Shown here one piece after another: positions 1 to 12,260 of a stretch of DNA of 64,000 nucleotides. The translations under genes and the position numbers were made by a program. The notes under the pieces are model-generated. The model saw only the letters and a list, made by a program, of their open reading frames with translations, did no database searches and was not told the origin of the DNA. Position 1 is the stretch's first letter; each line of letters begins with the position of its first letter. This stretch comes from Fragilaria radians (Eukaryota > Bacillariophyta > Fragilariophyceae > Fragilariales > Fragilariaceae): assembly GCA_900642245.1 (NCBI GenBank), contig CAAAJI010000017.1, forward strand, positions 207,976 to 271,975. The letters are read 5' to 3'.

Positions 1-2439
1 TTATCTCAATCGATGAGCTGTTGCATATTTTCAAGGTAAAGAGCGAAATCTCTGGCAAGTATGCCTCTGATGGAATATTTAACTCATCCTCAAGATTCAT
101 GTTTTTTTTCTTGTAATATCAAAGATGATAAAAGAACTCTCATCTTAAGGGTACGGGTTAATCATAATTTTTTCATGAAATTTGATTTTTGATTGAAAAT
201 GTCAGTATTAGATTCTCAAAACTTACAAAAAGCATGATATATTCGCCTGTTGAGAGCAATTGTTGCATATTCCTCAAGTATACCATATACACTTTAATGA
301 TCCTGTTGCCTTCCAACGTCTAATATTAATTTATTACTGCTTTAAGTGGGCAATGATTATTGATTCCTTGCTCTAACAAAATTCTGGAATTTTCAGAATG
401 TTGATGAGCTTCCCTGGACCAAAAATCATCAGTGCTGATGGATAAGCAGACAAATACGTTTAAGGAACCACTGGATTTCCAGCTTAAATAACTTAGAGAC
501 ATTTTAGTGGTTGAGGATGATGCAATATTGTTGCTTCAACTTAGCATCCAAATTTCGCAACCAGAGTAAAAAAGAGGATTCATCCAAGAAGACGATGAGG
601 TGCTCAAAGCTTTATTGATTATCCTGACAAAAATTTCCAGAAAATAGCAAAAGGTGTCACTGAGTGATCACACAAAATTTGGCCTGAAAAGGCGACGTCA
701 TCCCATACCTCCTCTAAAAGCTGGCCAAGCTGGCCTGAAATGGTAGCCCAGTGAAGGACTTAAACGGAATTGAAAGAAAATGCCAGTGTCCAATTTGTTG
801 GATATTATCTTATAACAAAGATGATACCTTCAAAATCAAGAGGTGCAATATTCTAAGGTTGGAGAAAGTTTATGCTTTGAAAACTACGTGCATTAATTCA
901 TTACTTTTATCACAAACAGAACAAACTTGTAATCCCGTTGGCAATGTAACACATTTATGGGCAACATAGCTTTCAAACGTATAGATCATGCAATAACTAA
1001 TCAACTTAAAGAGCAGAAGCGATCTCTCAATTTTTTTTATTTCAAATAGCTGACTGGGTATGTTGCAAAGTTCTCGTCTCATAAATTGTAATTTAACATA
1101 AAACTCAAGATTATTGCCCATTCTAATTCGGGGTTTTAACCGCCAATGGGCAGTACATCTTCGCTTTAATCACTACACATGTCCCTTCTTTCACAATACA
1201 GTAACTTATCTTCAGACGCGCTTTCTCTTAAATGTATGAACAATTGAATATGAGACTTACTTTTTTCATTGCTAAGTAATGTGTCTTTGTATAAGGTTGC
1301 AGTGTATGCTCATTCTGCCCAAATTCCACTTCTCACTTTTTCTTGAAGTCCTGCTACATTTAACGTGGCTCGAATTGTGGCATAAATTGGACATTTCTCT
1401 GTGATAATCAAAATGCAGCTAAATTAAATGTTACCAACATAAATGCATATGGATTTGAGACTCAGCGGTATGAACCAAAAAGGAAACGAAAAAAAATTGG
1501 AATAAAAAATATTCAAACTCCTTGTTTATGTAATGTTACCAATCGGTCCAAAATCATGTATAAGTGTTGACATTCTCACCTTTTTAGAGTTTTTTCAAGA
1601 TGTTAATGTGCTATGCTTAAGCAAGAACCATGGTATTTTTATTCCTAACAACAAAATTTCTTTGTTCTTTCTTCTCAATACTATCCGCGCAAAATGGAAA
1701 TACCAACAACATAGACATTTAAAAAGCTTCATTTAATCACTTATTCTGATAAGCAATACTCTCATGATATCATGTATATAATTTGCACAAATTCTATACA
1801 AATAAAATGAATTGATGTAGACTACAGAAAGATGCCGGTTCCGCACCCCTTCATTGCACATGAGGTAAATCATTTGCTTGGATCATCGTAAATGTGTAAC
1901 TTGTGAAGATCAATAAAATAATTGCTCTTCTCAAAACAGTGCTTGTGAAATCTATGCATGATCTGAAATTTTCAAAGCCAGATGCAACTCTGAAAGATTT
2001 GAATCAAGTATAGCTTTGGAAGCACATAGGATTTGAAAGTGTAAAGACTAAGGAAAATATTGTATCACAGGAGTAAAGTAAAGTTCCGTGCATTATCTTT
2101 ATTTGCATACCAACATCGCGTTTATCCATACTTTTGAACAAGTGGATATTTTGAGCATTTCACCGTTGCTTCATAGATTTGGTTGTGGCTAAAATGTATT
2201 TAATTGGTCAGATTTATCAACGAATGATATTTACTCATCAATGAGAAGCAGACATTATGTCATTATCGCGGCATTTACTTTATACGGAAAATTTCCAGAG
2301 GTAAGAAATAGCTCAAAGAAGCAGAGAAAATCCGCCATTACATGCCTTTCCAAGAGGAATCATATACCAAGGCTATACTACCTGTCAGAGCAAAACCATA
2401 AAACAACGAGAAATTAACTTCTCCGATGAGATAAAACGT
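1..2439. other. Gene-free stretch, nothing recognised
   Basis: AT-rich DNA with only short open frames (under about 85 codons) on either strand, none of which reads like a known family or has a convincing start context. No tRNA, tandem repeat or transposon domain was recognised here. It precedes the 3' end of the ST7-like gene. Confidence 0.5.
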
Positions 2440-3723
2440 TCAAGAGGATAAACCGTATTTTTCTTCTACCATCTCCATGGCAGTCCGAAACATCCCCGCA
2501 AACATCAGAATATCTACCTCCTCCTCGTTCGACTTTTCATTGTCCTCCACAGAAATATCTATTTCAAGGGCCCTTGCAGCCTTTGCTGCTTTTTCGATTG
2601 AATCTAGTTTAGATTTCCAATCAAAGTCAGAAGGAGATAAACTTTGTTCTTCCTTTTTTTCTTTCAGTACAGATAAAACTAAGCTTTGAAACCAAGGCAG
2701 CAATCCATCTTCAGACTCCCAAATACGTCGTTGCTCACTGTTACAATATTCGATGGCCTCCTCCAGAGGTTCTTCATCGGTCGCGTCCACAATTTCTTCT
2801 GCAAACTCAATCGCATCGTCAAAAATTTCACCAAAGGCAAGGTAGAGAGCGCAGTATAGATTGGTTTTGACTGCAGAAACAACTGAGTTCATAAGCTCGA
2901 TTTCGTTGGATTGTTTCAAAGTCCTGTATTCAACAATTACTCGAGAGTATTGAATCCAAACTGACTTGTCGTTTCTGGGTAAGCGTTGAAGCAGTCTTTT
3001 AGCCGAATCTGTACGAGTTGCTTCAATGTATAGACGGATTAAGTAACATCTCGCCAATGTGACAGGATTTTCGATCGAATCAAGATCCATAAGTTCCAAA
3101 AATGTAGACCTGGAAGCTTTTATCTTATTTGCTTGTCGATATAAAAGTCCCTGTTGCATTAAAAGGCCAAGAAACTCACGGCACTCTAAGGGTGCCGACG
3201 ATTCACCAAATTTGTTCTGGAAACGTGCAAGCAAATTTTCACGCCTTTGAAAACTCGCGCTAGCTTCTTCTTTTTCCTTAATGTATGGATCTACATACCT
3301 TACATCAAAATCATAAACTTCCCATGCAGGACGAGCCGCACCTCGCAATTTCCACGTTTCTGGACCTAGCCGCTGACGTTTCTTAGGATCGCAATTCGAT
3401 TCGTGACTCTCTTCTTCCTTTTTCCGGATCGCTTCTTCTCTTTCCTTTCTTTTCTTTTCCTCAATAACTGAGTCCCACTGTTTCAATCTATCTCTCAGGC
3501 TATCAACTGCCCGCTTTGTCATCGTTATGTGTAAGTTCATTTTCCTTGATTCCATTTTGTCCTTTGTGCCATGCGCCAGTGCTGCTGCTCGTTCCATCTT
3601 CTCTCTACATTTACCCTTTCCCTTTTGAGACTTTGAATCAGCACGATTCATATGATCGGCTGCTGTCCAAAGCGAGACATCACCACGCCTCTTTCCGGAC
3701 GCATGACCTTTGGTTTTGCCCAT
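2440..3723 (-). CDS. ST7-like TPR-domain protein
   Basis: Single-exon frame of 427 residues from the Met at 3723. A further in-frame Met lies nine codons upstream at 3750, but MGKTKGHASGK looks like the natural start. The N-terminal ~130 residues are basic and low in complexity, with a charged, probably helical stretch (about 75-105). From about residue 185 to 350 there is a TPR-like helical region: LLYRQANKIKASRSTFLEL, then NPVTLARCYLIRLYIEA, then AKRLLQRLPRNDKSVW. The order of these blocks, ending in a conserved PWFQSL stretch, resembles the TPR part of the ST7 family and related bacterial and plant TPR proteins. The C-terminus is acidic. No enzyme motif, signal peptide or membrane segment is seen. 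Family placement is by eye only, and the cellular role is unknown. Confidence 0.6.
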   Translation of the reverse strand: MGKTKGHASGKRRGDVSLWTAADHMNRADSKSQKGKGKCREKMERAAALAHGTKDKMESRKMNLHITMTKRAVDSLRDRLKQWDSVIEEKKRKEREEAIRKKEEESHESNCDPKKRQRLGPETWKLRGAARPAWEVYDFDVRYVDPYIKEKEEASASFQRRENLLARFQNKFGESSAPLECREFLGLLMQQGLLYRQANKIKASRSTFLELMDLDSIENPVTLARCYLIRLYIEATRTDSAKRLLQRLPRNDKSVWIQYSRVIVEYRTLKQSNEIELMNSVVSAVKTNLYCALYLAFGEIFDDAIEFAEEIVDATDEEPLEEAIEYCNSEQRRIWESEDGLLPWFQSLVLSVLKEKKEEQSLSPSDFDWKSKLDSIEKAAKAARALEIDISVEDNEKSNEEEVDILMFAGMFRTAMEMVEEKYGLSS

Positions 3724-3750
3724 GCCCAGAATATAAATGGTCATGAACAT

Positions 3751-6398
3751 TGAATAACAGAATTTGCTCCCTAAGGTTTCAGGTTAGTTAATTTTGTGCC
3801 AATATTGAAATGAGTGGCTGTGGTGTTACGATTAAACATGTTTCCTAATGCTATATTCCCTTAAACTCAGTATGCGGTGCAAATTGACTATTGATGTATC
3901 CCATAGTCAATGGATTATGTCCAATGAAAGATTTTAAAGAAAGATATGATATAGAAAATCAAATCATCATTTAAAGCGAAAATGATTACACAAGACTCTC
4001 TTTCCCTTCCTCCCTAGAGAGTTCAACATTCAAGTACAGCTCTGTAAGCACATGAGTGCATTCATTATGTGCAGCGCCTTCTCTATTCATTCAAATAAGA
4101 GCAATTGTACCAATATGTGGATATAGATGTGGACAGATGAGCATAACAGTATAATCTAAATCACTTCATCCATGTTTTAAAGTCAACGGATTGTGTTATG
4201 CTGACTGCCTCCTCTTGCATGTCCTCAACTTCACCATATTTCAATTCAAAGCATGCATAACAAGAATAACATTTGGAAGTTGAATTGCGATAGAATAGTT
4301 TGTAGACATCGAAGTTATTGAAGGACTGATGCCACCCACATTGATGATGTAACTTTATGATGGAAAAGTGTGCTTTATGTGAGGATTGAGAAAGAAAAAT
4401 TATGACATTAATTAGGAAATTTTGAAAAACTACTCTTTTTTCTAATTGTGAAAGATTGGAGTCATGACTGCCTAATTTTCTCATTATGATAACATTTATT
4501 TAGATCATTCTGTTTTTTAACTTCTCCTGGCAATGCCAGCATGTTGTATATCTTTTGACTGCAATTTATTTGGAGTTAAACATTTTAACTGTATAAACGT
4601 TCGTGAATCACATGTATTTTATATTCACCTAAGTTTAGAGAGCTTTGACTAGTATCCTCTAAGACGGAAAAAACAACAGGAATTATCATTGTAATTTCTT
4701 GTTGTTTTGTGATGTGCCAATGTATCTGATATCTTTATCATCTATATTAGCACAACACTAGACGTCTCCAAATGTTGGTACAAATAAAATCTCTTAAATT
4801 AATCTTTCTTCTAGATTTATTTAGTGTGCTTAACTATCTTAAGTATTTATTTTAGGATTGTAGAATATAGAAATAAGTGGCTAACCCATATCATCCTAAA
4901 GAGTCTAATGACACTTAATAAACAATGGCCCTGCGAAAGAATTACTCAATAGACTGCAAAGAAGCTGTCCCGTGAGGTATTTGTTGGAATCATTATATTG
5001 AAGGCAGAGATTGTTTTTAATTCCTTTCATTTTCTCCCCTACTTGTATCGAGATGTTTTCTGTGGCACATCTGGCCTTGTCTAAGGCATAAACATATCCA
5101 GCTACCCTCATTGACTTGAAGCTTTGCCACCTGAAGGCACCAGAATTTGAGTGGCATAAAAGATGGCTAAAGTTTGGCTAAATTCCATAGCTTGCAAGAC
5201 TTATCACTTCTATATTTAGAGACCTTACCATAGGAATTAGAGCAATCTATCCATCTTTCTTGCGGTTGGACACAGCAGTGAAACTGCACAATGTTCAATA
5301 TCGATACAAGTTCTAAAAGTATATCATACGATTTACATACATATAATCAAGGCTATACCATAGAACAACTTTGAAATGTAAATCTTAATGATAGACATTG
5401 ACAGATACGCTCTCATCTTTTGCTCATTCATCCTAGTGTTACCGTAACCTAATATTCCATTATCTTCCTCTGCTCTTATTTCAAAGCTTTTTCCATAGTT
5501 TAGCGATACCTGTAAAACAATTCTCACTGTTCATTTGGTTCTGAAAATCTTGGGACGGACTTTAAATTTGCGATAGGTACAAGCTCAAAATTGCCCCAGA
5601 GAGGCTTGTATCTACCTTTAACTGCTCCGGTATTGAGTTTCCTATTTTAGCGTGCTAGTCGTAATTTAGATGATTTGTACTCTAGATATTTTATTCAAGA
5701 ACCTAGAACCCCTATTCTATCAATAAGGAATTTAGAATGGGATTGAAGACTAGTTTCCCAGACTTATTCCTCAGTTTTTCCTTAGGTTGTGAAGGACCGT
5801 CCGAAAATCTTAAGTCAGACGAGTATCACCGTAAGGTAGATTTGAAGAAAATGTTGGAAAAAAGTTTGTAACAGATAGTAGGTCTAGGAAGGCGAGAAGA
5901 AACCCTCTATTATTCAGTAGGAAAAAGATAGCATTGCATTGGTAAAGTGCCATAAAACAAATTTTGCTTAGCATACGAAGCTATAAAGCTTAAGTTGCTA
6001 GCAAAGAAGACTGCTTTTAGAGATTTTGGCAAGGGTAGACGTTCAAAAGTTGAATTAGCACTTATGGATTTGTCATTTCTCCCTTTCTCAAGCATCAAAG
6101 CCAAATATATAACAAATAAAGATATTTGACAGCATTTTTCTTCTTGAAATCTTAGAAATTTAATGATAAATTCCAGAATTCACTGGATCTGTTTATATCA
6201 CAATACTGGAGGATGCATGACGCATAGCCACTGGGTATCATTTCAAAGAGAATATGATACTGACGAGTACAACTTCCTTTGTGGAAAGAAAAAAAGTTAC
6301 TACTAGTACGGAATAACTCACAACTGTACGTTTAATTTCCTTTAGCGCGCCATAAACAAACTTCAGATATCTGTCCTTAGGGAAGATCATTATTTGTC
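3751..6398. other. Gene-free stretch between divergent genes
   Basis: About 2.6 kb between the 5' end of the ST7-like gene and the 5' end of the TIPIN gene, so both promoters must lie here. Short open frames occur (the longest, about 107 codons, at 4161-4484 on the minus strand), but none shows family features. No repeat or RNA gene was recognised. Confidence 0.5.
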
Positions 6399-7070
6399 AT
6401 GTCAGCCTACAGGAACAGCCTCAAAGTATTAGCTGCTTCTGGATTATCGAGGAAGGATCGGCTGGCCGTGAATCGTAATTATTATACTTCGGACGAAGAT
6501 GATGATTCACTAGCTGAAGAAGAAATAGAGGAGGGCCAAGAGTACGAGAATTACCTAAGTAAGGATACACAGAGTGAAAATGGGAATTCTCTGAATAAGC
6601 GGAAGCAGACAGATCAAGAAATTGCAGATGAGTATGCAGCAGCATCAAAAAAGAGAAAATCACGTCCTACTTTCCAGCCAAAGCATTTAACTGGAGCTGA
6701 AGGCTTGATAAAAATTCGTTCGGACATGTCGTCCCTAAAATATCCCCAAAATCAGACCTCCATTGATGCCGCTGCATCATACAGCGGTACTCTCGTCAAA
6801 GCTTACAAGAATTGGGCAGATTCCTTGTTTCCTGGTCTTGCATTTGATGATATTTTACTTCGAATCGAGACGTTCGGCTCGAAACGAGAAATTAAATCAT
6901 ATCTAACTCAAATGAGGAATGAAGTTCGCGATGCTCATCTAGAAAAGCTATTTGGACGAGAGAAAGCAGCGAAATATATTCAGGAGCTAGAAGAAGGCCT
7001 ACGACAGAATCTAACGCATGAAAATGTGAACGACTCTCTTGAAGAATCAACATCAACGCTTACTTCATAA
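6399..7070 (+). CDS. TIPIN: TIPIN/Swi3/Csm3 replication fork protection protein
   Basis: Uninterrupted 223-residue frame. Residues 1-85 are a charged, acidic and Lys/Arg-rich leader (TSDEDDDSLAEEEIEE, later SKKRKSRP) that may include a nuclear localisation signal. Residues about 88-180 match the Swi3 domain. The conserved opening RPTFQPKHLTGAEGL leads to the hallmark KAYKNWADSLFPGLAFDD and then the helix ending in KSYLTQMRNEVRDAHLEKLFG. In fungi and animals this protein pairs with Timeless/Tof1 at the replisome, stabilising paused forks and helping checkpoint signalling. The Timeless partner is not in this window. The start at 6399 is the first Met of the frame and is followed directly by conserved-looking sequence. 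No intron is needed. It is short compared with human TIPIN (about 300 residues) because the C-terminal tail is reduced. Confidence 0.85.
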   Translation: MSAYRNSLKVLAASGLSRKDRLAVNRNYYTSDEDDDSLAEEEIEEGQEYENYLSKDTQSENGNSLNKRKQTDQEIADEYAAASKKRKSRPTFQPKHLTGAEGLIKIRSDMSSLKYPQNQTSIDAAASYSGTLVKAYKNWADSLFPGLAFDDILLRIETFGSKREIKSYLTQMRNEVRDAHLEKLFGREKAAKYIQELEEGLRQNLTHENVNDSLEESTSTLTS

Positions 7071-8868
7071 ATCTCTTAGATTCAATTTATTCTCAGAAAG
7101 GAAGCTAATTGTGCACAGAATCAAATTTAAAAAAATCATTTTTACCGCGTAGAAAGCCTCGCTTTAATATGTTCAGCATTGTGCCACATGAATCCCATTT
7201 AAACTGTCGATTAGATGAAAGGATTATCATTGTAAGGTAGGATTCGCAGCCATTTCAACTATAACCAAGTCATGTCAATTGGATATGCCTTTATGTTTTT
7301 ACTATGACCTCAATGGGAGCCGAATATGAACCAGTAGTAGAGTTTGTGTTGCATTTAATTTTCCACAGTAAAGAAATGCAGCTGCAATAGCTGCCATCCT
7401 TACTTTCTTTTTCGAATATGAGAAAGAGACACGTCTCTACGCGCCAATGCCTATTACTAAGTTTCGATATTGCGAGATTTCCCGTGTGTTGTCCATACTG
7501 TACCACTTATAATTGGACATCAGACGACAATATCAGTCACACTTAGCAGGGATGAAAGGAAGTTGCAAGGCTCAGAGACCTTCTATAGGAGGAGGATGGC
7601 TGATCAAGGGACAGAATAATGGATAAAAAGGTGACTGAGCATCTTTAAAATATCTTTACATATCTACCAGTATGCTACCTTTCTTACATTCTATAAATCG
7701 AAAACATAAGTGTTTGACTTAATCGTGAACGATTTAAAGTGACTTTGCAGGGCAATATCATCATCTCTGGCCGACATCATTTCAATTGATGCTGAATCAG
7801 TGTCTCCTGAGTCAATCAAGTTTGTAGAGTGCTGATGATATCAAATCAAAAAATAGAGTATTCATGGCAACGTCACTGATTAGGTCATTCGTTGCATGGT
7901 TCCCAATAAATATAAATTCTATGAGATGAATGAAGGGATAACTAAAATAACACTGAAGAAGTGGCTTCTTCAATGGTGAGCAATAAGCCAGCGCAATCAC
8001 CGGAGAAAAAAAACTTCTTCTGCTAGGATATGGGACAAAAGTTATATAAGGTTTTACTCCTTTTTATCAACGCAAAAACAATGAGAAGCATAGAAATGTA
8101 TAGGTTTTCTTGCTTGCTGAAGTGTAATTTGTAAATGAGAAGCTAAATTGAAGTCAATACCTCTATTGTTGTCAAATATATCTCAAATACGCTTTTGGTA
8201 AGGCATAGTGCATATCGCATTTTGAAAAGTCAAAAGCAGCTAGTACTACTCAGTATGTAGCCATATTTTCACTATATCCTACCTATTCAGGCATGTAAAA
8301 CATGCTGTATCCTAATACAAAAAGGTGAATAGTATCCAATAAATTAAAGCATTTAACAAGAGCTAAATTCAAGGTAAAACATTTCGGACAAATGAACTTA
8401 ATGCGGTTAGCGTTCACAAAATCGAATTGGAAATCGCGTTCAGTCATTATGGTTATTGATTATTTTCGAGTCAATATAGTGTATAGTAGAGTAAAGTAGG
8501 AAATTGAAAACGGGTCAAGGGCAGACAATTTTTTTGGGAAAAATAACTTCATCACCGTTTACTTGTTTTGACCTACTAAAATGATGGGTAGAAATGTACT
8601 CCAAAATCAAAATCAGCCTGGAAGTTGTAAAAAATACGGAATTAACCTTTCAATTGTCTAGGTACGATGATGAAGCTATTTGCACACTTGAATTCTATAA
8701 TGTCATCATGTTGTATATGCTTTGGCAATACCGTAATCGATGGGTTGAAAATGTTTGCCTTTAGGTCCTTTGATTTTGGATGACTGCATCGTTTTCCTCT
8801 TGTCGCGTTTTCTCAAGAATGTTTGCATCTAATATAATCTTCTCATCCTATTCAAGGACATTAGCATT
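7071..8868. other. Gene-free stretch, eS19 upstream region
   Basis: No coding frame beyond about 70 codons is convincing. The last ~50 bases hold a pyrimidine-rich tract (near 8790-8812) and an out-of-frame ATG at 8819 just upstream of the eS19 start. Confidence 0.5.
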
Positions 8869-9321
8869 ATGGCAGACGAAGAATCTCGTGGTATTTGCGT
8901 CCGTGACGTAACTGCAGCTGCATTTATAAAGGCTTATGCCGAGCACTTAAAAAATTCTGACAAGTTTGAATTACCTGTCTGGGCCGATACTGTCAAGACA
9001 GGCGTCTTTAAGGAACTGGCACCCTATGGTGATGACTGGTACTACATTAGAGCTGCATCGATTGCACGACGTGTGTATCTTCAACCCGGCGTTGGTGTGG
9101 GACAGTTGCAACGATGGTATGGAGGGAACTACCACAGGGGCACTAGATCCGAGCACTTTCGAAAAGCTAGCAGAGGAATTATCCGTTCAGTTTTGATTCA
9201 GCTAGAGGAGATGAAGGTCACAGAAAAACTTGAGAACGGTGGTCGCAGGATCACAAGAGTCGGACAACAAGATTTAGATCGTATTGCAGGTTCCGTTTTT
9301 CGCGAGGGTGAAGAGGATTAA
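8869..9321 (+). CDS. RPS19: 40S ribosomal protein eS19
   Basis: A complete 150-residue frame, close to the usual ~145 residues, readable end to end as eS19. VRDVTAAAFIKAYAEHLK is the first helix. It is followed by LPVWADTVKTG, then KELAPYGDDWYYIRAASIAR, GVGVGQLQRWYGG and HFRKASRGIIRSVLIQLEEM, and finally GGRRITRVGQQDLDRIAG. eS19 sits in the head of the small ribosomal subunit and is needed for late 18S rRNA maturation. No intron interrupts it. An out-of-frame ATG at 8819 opens a 30-codon frame that overlaps the true start. If the transcript begins upstream of 8819, this could act as an upstream ORF. Confidence 0.97.
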   Translation: MADEESRGICVRDVTAAAFIKAYAEHLKNSDKFELPVWADTVKTGVFKELAPYGDDWYYIRAASIARRVYLQPGVGVGQLQRWYGGNYHRGTRSEHFRKASRGIIRSVLIQLEEMKVTEKLENGGRRITRVGQQDLDRIAGSVFREGEED

Positions 9322-10842
9322 ACTTTTAAGTTTCGAAATAGGCCTCTGCTCTAGCTTATCCGAGTCTCCTTGTTAATTCTATGCAGATAATGCAGTAAGA
9401 TTTTTAACTCAATAATAGCCCTTTCGAGATGTTTTCATTTTTAATCAAATTATCATACCTATGGAATATTCCTTGAATTCTTCTTTCTTCTAGAGCCACT
9501 CCCTACGGATAATAAAATCCTAAGGCTTACAAACTTTTAGGGCATTGAGTCCGATCATTCTAATGTTTATTGCATGATGTTCTAACGCTCTAAAACTCAC
9601 GAAGTAGGTGACTTCGCTCAGTGTATTCATATCAATTGCTTTGCAACAAAAATTATCCGTCAGAATTCATTGTATTTTTTTTTGAAGAAGCTAAGCGTTA
9701 CACTGATCAGCTTGTGCCGGTTGGTTGCCCTTCATATCGTTTTTGTTTGTGTGCTGTACCTAATCATTCATACGATAACAATTAAAATTAGAAGATCAAT
9801 CTACAAGGGAATTTACTATCCAAATCTAATCCCTCTCTCATTTATTCTTTCTTTCTGATGATCGTGCCTAGTAGAATCTCAATTAGAGTCGCCGAAAAAT
9901 ATGTTGCTAACGTCAATCCGAAAAATATGAGAAAGCATTTCTGCTTGAATTAGAATGGATTTTTGATAGCATTTGAAGATTATCTGCATCAGAAGACAAG
10001 AAGGACAATGCAAATAAGAAAACTGTTGAAGTAAATGCAACTTAACAAAAGAAAATTGATGAAACTGGAATATTTAGTAAAGCCAGACAATCGAAAAGAA
10101 GTAACTAATGAAGAAAAGTATTGCTTGTTTACAAAATAACGCATACTATGACAATTGGTGGGTATTTTGCTAGTGTATTAACGTTGCATTTCGAAGAAAC
10201 AAAATCTTGAAAGTGCCAAAGACTCAACATATGTTTTAGTTTTAAGAATTAGGATTTTAAAAAGTAATTCTTCTGTCCTTATTGTAAGCTAGGTATTACT
10301 TTGTAAGCCACAGGACGGAAAATTTCATCGCAATTATTTATGTGGAAATTCTGATTTTTCTTTGGTTAGATAAAAAGTTCGCCAAACGCGATTTATCTTG
10401 AATTATTTTTACCGTGCATTTCTAATCCTTTGCAGGTAATCATGAGCTTTTATCTTTTATCAAGATTATCAAACATTTCTCACTGTACTTAAAAGAGCCA
10501 ATTTTGCTGTTGACAAAGCAAGTCCAATAAAAAGCTAATCCTTTTTCAAATCCCATCTCGGAGATGTTGTCAAGATAAAAGAATCTACGTTAAAAGGAAC
10601 GTAAAGATTAATTGAATGATTATCAATAATGCCTTGGGGATTTGACTTGAGAGTAAGTTCAGGAACAATCCAAGTGCATGAAAAGTTACACGCCCTTAAT
10701 TGTGCCTTAGAGTAATGTTTTCACGAATGAAGGTTAAATTTAGGGGCTAGACAGCAAAAATGATCACAATGCAATGAGCCTAGATCTACATGCTTGAAAC
10801 CAGTTATTCTAATGGAGAGCATATAAGGAAATTTATTTTTAC
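9322..10842. other. Gene-free stretch
   Basis: AT-rich with no credible coding frame. It ends at the first copy of the dispersed repeat shared with 15259-15425. Confidence 0.5.
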
Positions 10843-11089
10843 ATCTACACTACTAAAAAAGTTTCACATCCGATCTGGCCGGTGCTACCCCTTAACCCTT
10901 GTCGGTTGTGTTAGTAAAGTAATACTATGGAAAGTGATCGAGTACGAGTACAGCGTACTACTAAAAAAGTTTCACATCCGCGGTGATCGGTGTTACCCCT
11001 TAACCCTTGTGCGCTTTCTTAGTACAGTAATACTCGAGAACAGAGTTTACAGTATATAGGGATTTAGCTAATTCAAACGGTACCTGATT
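10843..11089 (+). repeat. Dispersed ~167-bp repeat, duplicated copy (1a + 1b)
   Basis: Two partial units lie head to tail. Unit 1a (10843-about 10955) begins with ctacacTACTAAAAAAG and runs to GATCGAGTACGAGTACAG. Unit 1b (about 10957-11089) restarts with ACTACTAAAAAAGTTTCACA and runs to the shared end ATTCAAACGGTACCTGATT. Both contain the block TTACCCCTTAACCCTTG (one mismatch in 1a). The single copy at 15259-15425 shows the full order, so 1a lacks the tail and 1b lacks the central GTACGAG part. No terminal inverted repeats or target-site duplications are obvious. An 89-codon open frame crossing it only reflects the repeated bases. The identity of the element is unknown. Confidence 0.85.
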
Positions 11090-12260
11090 TCCCCACCTTT
11101 TCTAAAACATTATATTTCCACGTTGTATATTCATGCAATAGCAGGGCAGAACAGAATAACAATGTCTATTGAAAACCCCAATTCAACCTTATATATTTGA
11201 GAAATAGAATACACACCTTTGGCATCCATGTCAGAAAAATAACAAGAATCGAAATTGCAAACATAAAATTAGGTTAATTTCTGTAATTAAGAACTCAGAT
11301 CTGAATTACATATAAAGCACAAGCGTTACTATCAGATATGATAAACCTATTGAAGAAAACAAAAAAAGTTACCAAAATGAAAGAGATTACACACTAGCTG
11401 GAATGATTCAAGGATTAACGTCAAGGAGTCCTTTTGGTACAACTATTCAGTATTAAATTGTAGTGAATAATTTCCTGGGCAGGATCCAAGTATCGGAAAT
11501 TTTGTCCAAATTGGTAATTCGGTTTATTGAATACTCAATTTTGCAATTCTTGTGTATTTTACTCTTACAACATGGGAACAATCATTCTGCAATACAAGAT
11601 CTTTAACAAATTGCTCAAAGAGCACTGATTGAAACTAAAATTGATCTCTTCTCACTTCTTTATGAGACCCAGACTCTACCAAGCTCAACACAAGTTTTAA
11701 CAAGGTAACCTTGAATTGATTGATTGCTTGATTGAGGATATTTGTGCCGCTTGGACTAGAATTCACATATCTGTCTGCTTGGTTTATTTATTCATTAGAT
11801 CAGGTGGAACTATAACTTACGCAATCCTTTCGGCTCAATTTCCTAGAGAGCCTTGCATTGTCAGCAAAAGTTAGTGAGACATCGCCATGAAACATGTCTT
11901 AAAGACAGTAATAGTATGGCTCTAGAGAAACGAGGAAAATTGCATTTACGTGGCTAAAGGAAACACATGATGTGAGATATTGTTTATTACTCAGGGTTAG
12001 AAGAAGAAAGGAAAAGGCGGCCATTCAGCACTATTCTGTTAATCCTTCGTTTGTCTCAAATTCTTACACTTTCATACAAGTAAAAAATGCAAAGAATTGA
12101 AGCAATACTACTGTCCTTTTGTCACAACAACAGCGTAGCAAAGCAAGCACCAACTACTAGTCTAAAAAAAAAAAAACAATGTACAACTAGTCAATTTGGG
12201 ACAGAAAAAAGTTTTTGGCAACTTTTTCATTGATGTATTGAAGCGCTCGCTCGTAACACT
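11090..12260. other. Gene-free stretch upstream of the CENP-O gene
   Basis: No credible gene. It contains an exact 25-base sequence at 12137-12161 that recurs at 15898-15922, followed by a run of about 12 A residues (near 12166-12177). The CENP-O promoter must lie here. Confidence 0.5.
12137..12161 (+). repeat. 25-base exact direct repeat, copy 1
   Basis: The block beginning AGCAAAGCAAGCACC and ending ACTACTAGT is identical to 15898-15922. It lies about 1 kb downstream of the first ~167-bp repeat array, and the second copy lies about 470 bases downstream of the second ~167-bp repeat. The same order on both sides suggests an old segmental duplication. Confidence 0.85.

Noticed and set aside
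10790..11059. An 89-codon open frame containing a repeated LLKKFHIR...RCYPLTLV pattern.
   Set aside because: The repeat in the protein is only the translation of the duplicated DNA repeat. The other copy at 15259 does not keep this frame open.
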